NCBI GenBank assembly: GCA_037102815.1
Contig: BTPP01000005.1
Coordinates: 186,001 to 250,000, forward strand
Direction: 5' to 3'
DNA: 64,000 nt
Source: Neurospora intermedia
Lineage: Eukaryota > Ascomycota > Sordariomycetes > Sordariales > Sordariaceae
The notes beneath the pieces were generated by a model. That model worked only from the letters and a program-made list of their open reading frames with translations, was not told where the DNA came from and ran no database searches. Of this stretch, positions 1-11,469 are shown in pieces (within the stretch, counting starts at the first letter, position 1; each line of letters opens with the position of its first letter). A program made the position numbers and the translations under genes.

Positions 1-2270
1 CACCAACACAGGCCACTCTGGTTGTTGTACCCTCAGCGCGTAAGTGTCAATTGGTTGAACCCCCGTGTTCCGAACTTGTACTGACCGCTCAAAGAGCTCA
101 TGCACAACTGGGCAGCAGAGATAGCGAGGTATGTCCACCGCACAACACTTTGTCTCTGAGTTGCTGGCGCCTTTGGTGAGCTAACGCGAGCTACGTACCT
201 CTAGTCACATGCCTGGAGCCCTGAATCTCATCCTGTTCCATGGTCAAGGTCGACCTAAGAGCCCCGAGTCGATGGCGTCAACTGATGTGGTTCTTACCAC
301 GTACGGAACACTTGCTGCTGATCACAAGAAGGCTCGCTTGCTTCAAAGAATGGAGTGGTATAGAGTCGTCCTGGACGAAGGTTAGAACTGAACTTTCCAT
401 TGCAGTGTATATGGTCATCATGATAAACCCCTCGCTGATCAGGCAATGACAGCACACTGGATTCGAAGTCCATTCTCTCAGCAATTCCGAGCGACGACCA
501 GTCTTAGCACGAGCCGTCGATGGTGCTTAACGGGTACTCCCATACAGAACAAGCTCGATGATCTGGCGTCTCTCGCCCAGTTTCTTCGAGTTCCGCCGTA
601 TCCTGACAAATCCGTGTTCCGAAAACATGTGCTTGAACCCCTTGAGAAGGGAGCTCAAGGATGTGCTGAATCCTTACGGTTATATCTTCGCCAACATTGT
701 CTTCGCCGCACCAACAAGTGTCTTAGCCTCCCCGACTTATCCGAGAAAACCCTCTATCTGCAACTCTCAGTGGAGGAACAGGAGGCATATGACAAGATTC
801 TGAGCACCGCAAAACGTGCACTGGATGACATTGTCAGTACCGCTGACAAGACCAAACAGGTCAAAAAGGAGAAAGTCATCGTGCTCTTCAGAACTCTTAC
901 AAGCTTGCGTAGGCTGTGCAACCTCGGAACGTTGCCACCTATACAGTCTTCGCCGGGCGACCCCGGACAGCCGACCGAAGATGCAGACATGCTGTGTGAG
1001 CTTTGTTCGTCGCAAGATCCGGATGAATTTTTGCTGTTGAAGGATCATCAATTCTGTCCTGACTGCTCGCGACCACTTCGCACCCAAAAATCAACAAGCA
1101 ACACTGGCTATCTCACGCCACCCAGTTTGCCAGGAACTGTCAGCGATCGCACAATGAGCCCCCTCATCCTGTCCATGGACAATGGCCACTCCACAAAGCT
1201 CTTGAAGGTCAGAGACAACGTGGACCACGCCCTCCAAGTTCAACCTGGCATCAAGCAGTAAGTATTTTCTTGCAAGCAGCACCTCGACTCCCGTCAACTA
1301 ATGCTCTGCCAGCCTGATTTTTTCCGTTTGGACATCATCCCTCCACTATCTCGCCCAGCTTATGGAGCAAGCTGAAATTCCTCACGCACAGATCGATGGA
1401 CGAACCAGTGACGCAAAGCGTCTGGAACATCTCAAGGCTTTTCAGGAAGACTCTCAGGTCCCTGTCCTCCTCATGTCAATTGGCACGGGGGCTGTCGGGT
1501 AAGCAACTACTCACCTCATCATTTCACGTGTCTTTTCACCTTTCCTCTTCTTTCCTGACCTTTTCTCACCTTCGTCGCCGAGTAAATCCTCCTTCCTCAC
1601 ATCCTCTCTTCCCCACGCCCTCATTTCCTTCGGCCACAATACTTATACCTCCCCAATCTACAAAGCCTCACCCTCACGGCAGCAAGCCACGTCCACATCA
1701 TCGAACCGCAGTGGAACCCCTCGGTCGAGGAACAAGCCATCGGCCGAGCGCGACGCATGGGTCAAACGAAGGAGGTCGTAGTGACGAGGTACATTATGAT
1801 GAGGACCGTTGAGCAGGTGAGTCCATTTGCACTTTGCCAGAGAGTAAAGAAGAACTTTCTCCCCTTCCAACCCCCCCACCCCCCAAAGAAACAAAAAAGA
1901 AAAAGAAAAAGAAAGGGAATAAAACCGAATAAAGGAGAAAAAAAAGAAAAAAGGCCAAAGCAAGATGGATGAGGGAAGCAACGAAAGAAGACAGAAAATG
2001 CAACATGAGCTAACACTGAACGACAAAGAGTATACTCTCGCTCCAACAAAAGAAGAAGAACATTGCCCGCTTCACCTTTGGTACGGCCAGCGGTGATGCG
2101 GTGAACGAGAGACTGGATGTAAGTACCTAGTGTATCCAATCTTGAACTGATCTCCGCCTATCACTCGCCAGCAACAGAAGAACAAAAGAGAAAACAACCG
2201 GTTGCTGACATGATATTGTTGCAAATGCGTGCAGGACTTCAAGTTCGTTTTGGATGCCAACCTTTCGTGA
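1..2270 (+). CDS. SNF2-family (RAD5/HLTF-like) helicase-ATPase, 5' end outside the window
   Basis: Exons as read: 1-39, 95-128, 205-380, 453-1257, 1313-1498, 1666-1816, about 2053-2118 and 2235-2270 (TGA). Frame is kept across every junction. Visible SNF2 motifs in order are TLVVVPSAQLMHNW (Ia region), a DEAH box rebuilt exactly across the 381-452 intron, CLTGTPIQN (III), LIFSVWTSSLHYL (IV), LLMSIGTGAVG (V) and the VI-type QAIGRARRMGQT. Between the two ATPase lobes lies a small Cys cluster (CELC then CPDC, near 990-1065), in the place where RAD5/HLTF proteins carry a RING, but too short for a normal RING. The family remodels chromatin or acts in replication-damage tolerance in the nucleus. 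The P-loop is upstream of the window, so full length is unknown. The acceptor near 2052 could equally be 2055. The 1817-2052 intron is unusually long and purine-rich. Confidence 0.9.
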
Positions 2271-2678
2271 AGGAAGATGTTGTGTGCATCGGCGCAGGCG
2301 ATTGAGGTTTTTGATGTTGGGAAATCTGCTGCGGAAGGACAAGGTGATCTTGCGGGTACCTACTTGACATATATCTACCTAGCTCTACATGTAGAGGGAA
2401 GGTAGGTAGGTCTGTAGTTATAAACACTACAAACGAAAAGCCAAACGAGACAGACAGTTGTTGTTTCTTGCTTCAGTTATGTGAGATCTTTCTCTCTCGC
2501 CGTGGCGCTTGCCATCTCAGACACCCAAATTGTACATGTAAAGGAACCAATGTAGGGGCTGGAATGATGGGGGTCTCAAAAGAAAAGAGCCAAGGCGTTA
2601 TTCGGTGTAAACGAGACCCTCTCTGCAATGGATAACGACCTTCCCCAGGTAGGTACCTAGAGGTACACTCCACAGCAT
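2271..2678. other. Convergent intergenic region
   Basis: About 400 bp between the converging helicase gene and the small minus-strand gene. It contains several TAGGTAGGTACC-like short repeats but no credible coding frame. Confidence 0.6.
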
Positions 2679-3135
2679 CTACTTCTCTCGTCCTTCACGT
2701 CGTCGTCGTTTAAGACGCTCTTCAAACGCCTTGAAATCATCCTCGGTATATCCCTGACCCGCTACAAGACTCATCAGAATCAGTGAGTCAGACGGAGACA
2801 GGCCGGTACTTACTGTACGGCTCAAACTTGGCCAGCTCGTCCCATCGCTCATTCTCTAGGTGGTCCCAGGCTGTTTGCACGGTGCCCTGTGGGAGGTATA
2901 TTTCCTTGTAGACGCCCTTATCGTCCGTGTACGACATGAAGTTGGCTTCGGCGGTTTTGAGGTGTTCGCCTGACCGCGGGAGGCACACACGGTATTTGAC
3001 GCCGTTTTCATCCGTGTAGAAGACGTTGTTGGGATCCGTGATTTTGGTGAGTGTGGGGACCAAGGGCGGCTCCATGTCGGGCTCGAGTTCGGGATCGTGT
3101 TCGGCCTTTGCTTTATCTTTCTTTGATGAGTCCAT
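2679..3135 (-). CDS. Small conserved-looking hypothetical protein (134 aa)
   Basis: Two exons, 3135-2814 and 2761-2679, are joined across a 52-nt intron with a GTAAGT donor and a TTGTAG acceptor. The total of 405 nt is divisible by three. The protein starts with a Lys/Asp/Glu-rich segment (MDSSKKDKAKAEHDPELEPD). The middle has aromatic and polar residues, including VFYTDENGVKYRVCLPRSG and YTDDKGVYKEIYLPQG, which look like two related strands of a small beta fold. The tail is very basic (FEERLKRRRREGREK). There is no signal peptide and no membrane segment. I do not recognise a named family, so the function is unknown. The regular intron and balanced codon use make it a real gene. Confidence 0.75.
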
Positions 3136-3843
3136 GAGGGGCTGCTTCTGTGAAAGCTCAGTTGTAAGCTGGTGAAAGTAAGGTTAGTTAGTTGGAAATC
3201 GAGAGGGTGGAATCAATCCATTCCAGCGTAGAGGTACCAGATATAGGCAGGTAGGGCGGGGAGGTGCATGTGGTGGGCTTACACCTCATTCTATACTTGC
3301 CATGGTCATCTGGTCTCCATGTCGTTCGATTCCACTGTCGGCCCCCAACCCAGCAACTCGAAATGGCGGAGCTCAGGGCGACCACAGCGCTTGATCTATT
3401 GGCTGGAAGCTGTATCGCCTCCCACATGGTGTATTCGCTTTGGCCTGCGCCGAGCCTTAAAGGGTTAGCCACCGAGTCGTTGGCGCTAAAGGATCATGGT
3501 AAGGTACCATCACAGAAATACGCCCTAAGCGACCTAGTTAGAGGTAGGTAGAGTGGCGACTGGCACTGGAAAGAGCGCGAAAGAGTCATCCGATGGAGCG
3601 TGTTCTTTCGCGGAGAAACTTCCTCGTGCGTTGAGTCTTTCCCGTAAGTGGTCGAGCTCTATCACGATGCCGAGAACCCACGACGGCAGATACTTTGTGG
3701 GGGCTGGTGACGTTGTAAGACTGTGAAGATGGCCACCTCCCATGAGCTCTCCCGTATGCAACCGCCCCTTCCTTCCCCCCCCCCCGCGTTCGCCCTACAT
3801 CCTATGCCTTCTACCATTCGTCTCCTCCTCCGTTTCTGTTAAC
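3136..3843. other. Intergenic region
   Basis: This holds the 5' side of the small minus-strand gene and the 3' side of the membrane-protein gene. Overlapping short frames run on both strands, but none has a domain or splice structure that I can support. A C-run lies near 3777-3786. Confidence 0.5.
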
Positions 3844-5199
3844 TCATCTCATGCCCATAACCCCCTCCTCCTTCCCTCCCATCCGATATCTCCGGACCTC
3901 AGGAGGCTGATCCTCCCACCCACTACTCATCTCCACCGGCTCAATCTTCACCGGCATCTCCACAACCTTCTCGACCGACAACACCTCATGCGACCCGTCG
4001 CTATGTAGTCCCTGCTGCTCGTGTGCGTAACCACCTCTTTCAAATCCGCTTTCCATCTCCCTCGGTCCCCAACCGCCACCACCGCCTTCCGCGTCCCTGA
4101 CATGTTGCGCCACTTCAGGAGGCCGGTGGTCCGGTTGGCCGCCGGCGTCTGGACTATGGCTTAGAGGTAGGTTGGCCCTAAGAGGTAGGTTTGTGGTCAT
4201 GCTGGGGGTGTCGTCGTCTTCCGAAGCAGAAGAAGATGAAGAAGATTGATCGCTACCGTCGCCGTTAGGACCCCCGTTCAGGGGTTCAGAGACATTGTGA
4301 GCAGCTTGTTTCCGTCGTCGGTCTCGGACTCGGTAGGCCCAGACGAGGTAGGCGGCGAAGCCAAAGGCGCAGATGATGGCTAGACCACCAATGACGCCGC
4401 CTACTATGGCGCCGATGTTGGCCGAGTTGTTATTGCCTCCACCGTTGCCGCTCGTCTGAGATGGGGTGGGGGGAGTTGATGGCGAGGAACCTGACGAGGA
4501 GGAGGACGTAGTGGTGGTCACGGCAGGATTGCGAATGGCATCGGCCTGCGAAGCCGTGAAATGACTTATGCCGGTGGTCCAGCCGCATTCGATCCTCTGG
4601 AAGGGACCGAGCCCGTTGTCGAGCGTGAGATAGGCGTTTACGCAGATGGAGGCTCGGATGGTATTTCCGGAGGAGTCTTGAGTTGAACTTTCGGACGACA
4701 CGGCAGTTAGCATTTCGGTTATGTTCTTCACGGTCACTCTTCCTCTTTTCTTTTTCCCTTGTACCACCCCGTTCCTTCTATTTGTGAGTATAGTTTCTCA
4801 AGGGTATAGATGCTGGCAGGTTTGGAAAAAAAAAAAAAGAAAGACCTACCACAGCGCGGTGCTCAAATCCTTTCTATCCAAAAACCCACACCCATCCTTA
4901 CACTTGTCTTGATCAAAACAAGCTCCAGGCATCCAACAGTTGCCCACGATTTGCTTGTTTGACAGGCAGAAATTCCATAGTCCGCGGTTGAAGTCGACCT
5001 GGATCTGCAAACGGGTACCGGCCGTCCGTATGCTGGTGTTTTCTTGGTTGTGAATCTGCGAGTAGCGGGATGCGATGGACTTTGTTATCGACGCTGGTGG
5101 AGTGACGAGGGAGTCTGGTTCTGCGAGGGTCGGTGATGCCCGTTTTTGGTTAAGGAGTGTCGTCAGTGTTGGCGCAGGCGGCGCTAGCGATGAAGACAT
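3844..5199 (-). CDS. Single-pass membrane protein with Cys-containing ectodomain (about 426 aa)
   Basis: Exon 1 is 5199-4850 and exon 2 is 4774-3844. A GTAGGT donor joins an AAG-type acceptor so that STALW runs straight into NGVVQGKKK, and the total length is divisible by three. The N-terminal part (about 1-115) has several Cys (WNFCLSNKQIVGNCW, ACFDQDKCKDGCGF). A Ser/Thr/Pro/Gly-rich stretch follows, then one membrane helix (IGAIVGGVIGGLAIICAFGF) with a basic stop-transfer YRVRDRRRK. A long, acidic and proline-rich cytoplasmic tail completes the protein. This layout resembles fungal wall-sensor-like or WSC/Mid2-type proteins, but the ectodomain is not one I recognise. No signal peptide precedes the ATG at 5199, so a further 5' exon, perhaps near 5200-5390, is likely. 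Confidence 0.7.
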
Positions 5200-6432
5200 G
5201 TCGGATTTGATCGTTCAATTGGAGACCTGGGTGCTCTTCGATGTTTAAAGAGCGACTGGACTGGAGCTGGATGCGAAAACACAAAAGATGAACTCCACCG
5301 CGATGATCCGCGTCTTCTAGTGCTTCAATCCAAGATAGACGAGAGGCAGATGCGATGAAAGGAGACAGGTGCGAGGAACCGGGTAGAAACACTCAAGGCT
5401 TCGTTCCGTGCCGCTTCCGATATTACATTACAGCGATAGGCCACCTCCCGAGGAGCGACGGAACTTCAGCTTTGGTGGCTGACCAGCGTAACTCAACTGC
5501 CAATAACAAGCACCCGTGTAGGACAAACCAGGACCGAAGGTTACACCTGCTAGGGCTGAGAGGTCTCAGCATTGAGGCGTTCCCAGTCGAAGGAACTCAA
5601 TTGGGTTGAAGACCGGACGGAAGGCCGCGCTGATGATGCGCTCAAGCGGCACCAAAGTGCCATGGTTGGGAAGATGGGTAGAGCAAGGTGAAAGGCTGAG
5701 GGCGGCATGGTTGCACAAAGACAGTGTCTGTCATGTTTGCGGATGATGCTATTTACGGCGTCAGTGGCAACTCAAGACAGGCCGTTAGATGGTATATAAG
5801 AGACTGGGGGAACAATAAAGCCCGAGCCGACTGATGATGGCTGACATCTAAAAGTCAACAAATGGTCAGCGGTTGACAAAGAAAAAAAAACTCCGATTTT
5901 GACCAAAGAAAATACAAGCCGGATACGGTATCCCGAACATTCGGGTCCTCGTGCCAATGCGTCCCGAAACGCGGGGAAATCCGCCAGGAACCGCTATCCA
6001 GAACCGTGACCCCCCACCAAGGAAGACGTCGAGCCGAGCATCTGTAGCATCGTGGGGGGAAAACGATGATGATCGACCGATTGAAAGACGCGGAACTCAT
6101 TCCCTAGGAGTCCTCGAATCCGGATCGGCTGTCGAGATGATCCCCGATGGTGATGTTCCCCTCATGCACCCGAGGCACGTTTCCCCCGCATTTTGACCAC
6201 GCTGCCCACGCTGCCCAGACGCGGGGTGCAGAAGTTGACCATGTTAGCTTGATGTTCCCCATCTTCTCCACGGGAGAAATGATACCTATCGTTGAAGCCG
6301 GAACACGCTTCCCCTGCGACTATACCGCGAGTACAAAACTCACCTTGACTCCCTCCTCAACCGTCTCCAAGTCCCTCGCGACTCCTCTCATCCCTTGTCA
6401 GGCGAACCACCACCACCATCACCACCACAACC
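5200..6432. other. Divergent intergenic region / promoters
   Basis: 1.2 kb separates the minus-strand membrane protein from the plus-strand epimerase. A TATATAAG box lies near 5793. CACCAC repeats precede the epimerase ATG (6408-6432) as part of its leader. The short frames here do not look coding, apart from a possible first exon for the membrane protein near 5200-5390. Confidence 0.5.
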
Positions 6433-7452
6433 ATGCCCGCCCGCAAATCCATCCTCATCACCGGCGCCGGCGGTCTCGTCGGCCCCCTCCTCGCCACCCG
6501 CCTGCTCCGCGACCCTAACTACTCCCAACACACCATCTACCTAACCGACCTCGCGCCCCCCATCGTCCCTTCCGCCTCTTCCTCCATCCTCGCCGACCGG
6601 CTTCAAAACGTCATCCCGATCCAAGGCGACATCACCTCTCCCTCTTTCGTCTCCTCCCTCATCTCTTCCACCCTCCAAGACGGCGCCAAGTTATCCGCAG
6701 TCTTCATCTTCCACGGCATCATGTCCGCCGGCTCTGAAGCGAATTTCGAGCTATCTCTCAAAGTCAACGTTGACTCCGTGCGCTTACTGCTCGACGAAAT
6801 CCGCACCCAAGCGCCCGGCACACGAGTGATATACAGCAGTTCGCAAGCAGTCTACGGGCAGCCCTTGCCCGCAATCGTAACAGACGACGTCACGCCCACC
6901 CCGAAAAGCACGTACGGCGCGCACAAGCTGATGATGGAGACGTACATCAACGATTTGCATCGCAAGGGATATATCGAGGGCTTTGTGGTGCGCTTCCCTA
7001 CTATTTCGGTGCGACCGGGTAAACCGACGGCGGCTGCGTCGAGTTTCTTGTCGGGAATTATTAGGGAGCCGTTGGCGGGAAAAGAGTGCGTGGTGCCTAT
7101 TGAGGATCGCAGCTTTAGGTCGTACTTGTCGAGCCCGTCGACGATTGCGGAGAATTTGGTTAGGGTGTTGGAGATGGACAGTGATAAGCTGCCAGAGCAT
7201 AAGAGGAGTGTCAATTTTCCGGGGATTAGTGTCAGTGTGCAGGAGTTGCTGGATGCGCTGGAGAAGTACGGAGGGAAGGAGAAACTGGGGCTGGTCAAGG
7301 AAAAGAGGAATGAGGGACTGGAAAAGGTGTTGAGGAGTTGGCCGACGGATTTTGACACGAGTAGGGCGGTGGGCGAGTTGGGGTTGGTGGTTGATGAGGG
7401 GGTGGACGGGTTGGTTGGGGAGTATGTGGAGAGTTTGAAGCGGAGTGAGTGA
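6433..7452 (+). CDS. NAD(P)-dependent epimerase/dehydratase, extended SDR family (339 aa)
   Basis: Intronless, with its ATG in a good context (CAACCATGCC). The Rossmann dinucleotide motif is at the start: SILITGAGGLVG, with G11-x-x-G14-x-x-G17. An acidic residue at the end of the second strand (LTDL, Asp39) suggests NAD over NADP. The catalytic triad can be placed: Ser at 135-137 (VIYSSSQ), Tyr161 and Lys165 (YGAHK). The length suits an extended SDR acting on a sugar or sugar-acid. The layout is close to the group that includes D-erythronate dehydrogenase and nucleotide-sugar epimerases, but the substrate cannot be read from sequence. No signal or membrane segment is present, so it is probably cytosolic. 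The first half uses many C-ending codons while the second half does not, which may be a compositional mosaic. Confidence 0.9.
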   Translation: MPARKSILITGAGGLVGPLLATRLLRDPNYSQHTIYLTDLAPPIVPSASSSILADRLQNVIPIQGDITSPSFVSSLISSTLQDGAKLSAVFIFHGIMSAGSEANFELSLKVNVDSVRLLLDEIRTQAPGTRVIYSSSQAVYGQPLPAIVTDDVTPTPKSTYGAHKLMMETYINDLHRKGYIEGFVVRFPTISVRPGKPTAAASSFLSGIIREPLAGKECVVPIEDRSFRSYLSSPSTIAENLVRVLEMDSDKLPEHKRSVNFPGISVSVQELLDALEKYGGKEKLGLVKEKRNEGLEKVLRSWPTDFDTSRAVGELGLVVDEGVDGLVGEYVESLKRSE

Positions 7453-8102
7453 ACGGAGACTTGAAGACGGGTTCTTCTGTCGTGCTCCTCGCATTCATGC
7501 CATGTGTGACTTGTAAGCGAGATACCGAACCGATGTGACAGATATATCAGTCTTCACGTACACAGCGTGGTTAATGGCAGATAGGGTTGTACATCCGTTT
7601 GAGCCTCAATGCTGTGTTCCTTGGTTGTTCAGTCTTTGACCACGACATCCCAACCACACAAGTACCGATTGCAAGAGCCGGAGGTCGCCGTCTATGCTGG
7701 CTATATCGGACCTACCCCATGGGGAATTGTCTGCCGATATCCGAGCCACGTCGCTGGTAAGCTGGCCCGTGGGAGTTTGCGACTGCCGTCTATAATAGAG
7801 GCTCTTAAGGTGAACCAGGATTCGTTGTGGTGAATGCAACAAATAGCCGCGATATGAGCTCATTTATAGGTCCCGATGAGCTTGTCTGTTGCGTAACCCT
7901 GGCGGGTGGTTGTGCCTTTCAGGCAATGAAGTCAATGGAAACACTCCAATTGGGGGCCATCTGGACATGGCTGGGAGTATGGAAAGAACAAAGAAGATAA
8001 AGCGCAAGCGGCTCCCCGTCACCTCATTTGACTGAGACTGAGATTTGAGGCGATCATTAGCTCCTTACCTTTGCCTGCACTTTGTCAGTAGCACCAAAAA
8101 CC
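7453..8102. other. Intergenic region
   Basis: 3' flank of the epimerase gene and promoter of the sulfotransferase-like gene. No supported coding frame, RNA gene or repeat is seen. Confidence 0.5.
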
Positions 8103-9289
8103 ATGGCAATTGGATTCCCCGATGATCGTCAGCTGAAGGACCGGCCCGAGCCGCGGGGCGAAGCCATCAGTTCTGAACCGTCCAGCAACCATGGCACTCA
8201 CCATGATCTGAACGACCAGACCCATGTGGCTTCAAACTCACCGGAAAGTTCGCCGTCCTCCATGACCCTGTCTTCCCTCACCTCCATCTGCACTCTCTTC
8301 ACCACCTTGCCCTCTTTCCCCCTCAGCAATCCCATTTGGACCCTCCTCGAACACGTCTACCGCCTTCCCAACCCCCCTCCGCCACGACTCCGGGACCCAT
8401 CCCGCCCCATGCGCATCATCTGCGTCGGTTTCCCCCGCACTGGCACCGAGTCGCTCGCCCAAGCTCTCTCCCACCTAGGGTATTCGCACGTCTACCACGG
8501 CTGGGACATTGTTTACGACCCTTCCGATCTCTGTTATTCTCCCGGCTGGGTAAGACTGGCGAGGAAGAAGTTCTACCCTGTTCCCAGTGACCACTCTCAG
8601 TCCCAGCCGGTGATAACGAGAGCGGACTTTGAGAAATTGCTAGGACATTGCCAGGCCGTGACCGATGCGCCAGCTTCCGTGTTTGCTGCAGAGTTGATTG
8701 CTGCTTACCCCGAAGCCAAGGTGGTGTTGAATATGCGAAGGGACGAAGACAAATGGCAGGAGTCGTTGGTGAACACTATCATCAAGGCGAATGAGAGTTG
8801 GGGGTTCTGGATCGCGAGTTGGTTGGATCGAGAGTGTTTCTGGGCGTGGCATGTATATGAACGGTTTCTGTGGCCGTCACTGTTTAGATGTGTTGGTGGT
8901 TACGGGGAGTTGGGCAGAGTGGTGAGAGGGGGAGGAGGGATGTGGGTTTGGAGAGGTGAGTTGTGTTTTTTTGGACATCGATCCACTTGCAGTGCTGCTG
9001 TACTCAACAATGTTAACTCGAGACAGAGCATTGCAACATGGTCCGAGGACTGGTTCCGCCAGACAGACTGTTGGAGTGGTATATCGAAGACGGCTGGGAA
9101 CCGCTCTGCCAGTTCCTTGGCAAGGAGATACCAGACATGCCCTTTCCGCATGCCAATGCGGTTGCTGGTGGTTGGAAAGCGAGAGAAGAGCAATGCAACA
9201 AGCGGTGGGTGGAGAGGGCCTTTATCAACTTGTTCCTCATTCTCGTGGGGGGCATCGTCTCTTTGGTCTTGTTTGCCTGGTGGTGGTGA
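8103..9289 (+). CDS. Sulfotransferase-like P-loop protein (Sulfotransfer_4 type) with C-terminal membrane helix (371 aa)
   Basis: Exon 1 is 8103-8955 and exon 2 is 9027-9289. The junction (GTGAGT donor, GACAG acceptor) gives RGEHCN, and the total is divisible by three. I chose the ATG at 8103 because it lies in an AACCATGG context. After a Ser-rich, probably disordered N-terminus of about 100 residues comes the nucleotide-binding loop ICVGFPRTGTESL (about 106-118). Next are the family landmarks GYSHVYHGWD and AKVVLNMRRDEDKW, and then GWEPLCQFLG and MPFPHANA near the end. This order matches the fungal proteins often annotated as sulfotransferase or, wrongly, as NAD-dependent epimerase. The last 25 residues (INLFLILVGGIVSLVLFAWW) form a tail-anchor helix, so it is probably membrane-bound. 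The true substrate is unknown. Confidence 0.85.
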
Positions 9290-10184
9290 CGGTGGTAGTA
9301 GGAATGGCGAGGGTTAGGGCTCAATGTTGGACTTTATCCTGACTTCAGTTGTCGATGACATGACATGTGATAGGCAACTGATCGGATCGCGGATGTCGGC
9401 TATTTGAGGTAAATATGATTATCGTATCCGATGGATTGTTTCCTCGAAGCGCGCGCGTCGAAACAGGTGACATTGTCCAGGACTGAAGGAGACCTGAAAC
9501 AAATCAGAAGGAAATTGACGGAGTTTTGCGCGAAGGAGGAACGAAGAAACAGAAACAGAAAAAAAAAACAGGAAAAAAAGCTTTGACCAACAGCTCGGTT
9601 GGCGTTTAACGAGTGTTTCACTGAGTGACCTTATGGTGGGGCTTGGGGGCTTCTTCAGGGCTTCTTTCAGCGGGTCGGGAAGGGCAGCCGCCGCCTCCAC
9701 CGACTTGGCCTCCGCTATTTTCCTCATTCAGCGCTTCCCTGCGACATCTCCTTCCGGCCTTCCTCCGCGACAATGCAACCTCATCGACAATTGTCCCTGA
9801 ATAGCGTCACATCGACCTCCGAACGGCCCGCCATTGCGATGTCTTGCTTGACCACAGCTTGAACCTGACCAGGGAGCGTAACAAGCATTGCGCCTTCAAT
9901 CTCGGCACCATCAGTCATGGCCTGCTCTCACTCCCAACCAGCACCACCACCTCGGCTCGGCCAGCCCAGGGACCCGGAATGGCAACCCCGGAAGATGGAA
10001 TAGATTGAGCCTCCTTCAATGATGGATCGAAAAAGGGGGTCAGGCGATACCACTTTGTAATGCAAGTCAATTGGTATAAGATCGATTGGCTTCCCGCCAT
10101 GTCTCCCTGGAGTGTCTTGTCTTCCACCACCACCACCTCCACCACCGAGCCATCCTCACCACCACCCTCACCACCACTACCACC
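9290..10184. other. Intergenic region / promoter of the GH131 gene
   Basis: About 900 bp. An A-rich tract lies at 9558-9575. A CCACCA-repeat leader (10129-10184) runs into the start codon. A long antisense frame here and through the GH131 gene is a by-product of that gene's codon use. Confidence 0.5.
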
Positions 10185-11469
10185 ATGAAGTTCACGCTTC
10201 TCTCTGGCCTCGTGGCCCAAGCCCTGTCCGTCTCCGCTGGCTCCATTCTCTGGGACGGCCGCTTCAACGACCTCACCTCCGCCACCGACCTCAGCAAGTG
10301 GTCTTGGAGCAGCCAGGTCGGCCCATACCAGTACTACATCCACGGCCCCTCCGAGGTCACCTCCTACGTCAACCTCTCGCCCAGCTTCAAGAACCCGGCC
10401 GACTCGGGCTCCAGCCAGGGTGCCAAGATTACCCTCGACAAGACGGCCTTCTGGAACGGCCAGACCATGCGCCGTACCGAGCTGATCCCCCAGACCACGG
10501 CCGCCATCAACAAGGGCAAGGTCTTCTACCACTTCTCGCTCATGCGCAAGGACACCAACGCCCCTGCCCTTACCCGCGAGCACCAGATCGCCTTCTTCGA
10601 GAGCCACTTTACCGAGCTCAAGTCCGGCTGGCAGTCGGGCGCCGCTGGCACCTCGGACCCCCTGCTGAGGTGGTGCATCGGTGGCCAGACCAAGTGGAGC
10701 GTCAACTGGGACGCCGACGTGTGGCACAACGTTGCCTACGAGATCGACTTTGACGCCAACACTGTCGGTTTCTGGCACTCTACCGGCAGCGATGCCCTGA
10801 CCCAGGTTATTGCTCCTCAGGCTGCCGGCACCAGCAGCAACGGTGCTGACTGGCACGTCGGTGTTCTCGAGCTTCCCCGTGACGGCTATGCGGATGCCAC
10901 TGAGGACTTTTACTTCTCGGGTGTTTACATTGAGAGCGGCAGCATCACCACTTCCGTTGCTGGTCCTGGTACGTCAACTCCTTCCCTCCTCTCTTACTTT
11001 AGGTAGTACCTCTAATACTAACACTTGCGTCTCAGGCTCCTCCTCGTCCAACCCCGGCACACCCAGCACCCCCAGCAGCAGCAGCGCCGCTCCCGTCAAG
11101 CCTTCCACCTCTTCTGCCAGCGTTGCCCCCGTCAAGCCTTCGACCTCGTCGACTTCCTCTTCTACCACTGTTGCTGCCGTCACCAGCAGCGCTGCCCCCG
11201 TCAAGCCTTCCACCTCCTCTGCCTCCTCTTCTACCACCGCCGCTGCCGTGACCAGCGCCAGCGCCGCTCCTGCTGTCACCACCTCCAAGGCTGGAACTAA
11301 GACCTGCACTCGTAAATCCAGCGCCGCTCCTGCTGCCACCACCTCGGCTGGCTCGTGCACTGCGGCTCGGTACGCCCAGTGCGGTGGTAAGGGCTTCTCT
11401 GGCTGCACGGCTTGCGCTTCCCCGTACAAGTGCAACAAAGTCAATGACTGGTACTCCCAGTGCTACTAA
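10185..11469 (+). CDS. Secreted GH131 beta-glucanase with C-terminal CBM1 (405 aa)
   Basis: Exon 1 is 10185-10968 and exon 2 is 11036-11469. The 67-nt intron has a GTACGT donor, a TACTAAC branch site and a CTCAG acceptor, and the frame is kept. The signal peptide is MKFTLLSGLVAQALSVSA. The catalytic domain (about 20-260) starts SILWDGRFND, has YQYYIHGPSEVTSYVNLSP and runs to DFYFSGVYIESG; this is the pattern of family GH131, known from Podospora to cut beta-1,3/1,4/1,6-glucans including cellulose. A Ser/Thr/Ala/Pro linker follows, with at least three SAAPVKPSTSS-type repeats. The fungal cellulose-binding module CBM1 closes the protein (CTAARYAQCGG, SGC, YKC, WYSQCY), with its aromatic residues and six Cys in place. 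It is expected to act outside the cell on plant wall glucan. The intron falls at the catalytic domain/linker border. Confidence 0.95.

Noticed and set aside
9915-10856. 313-codon frame antisense to the GH131 gene
   Set aside because: Low-complexity Gly/Val/Glu text without a domain, opposite a certain gene.
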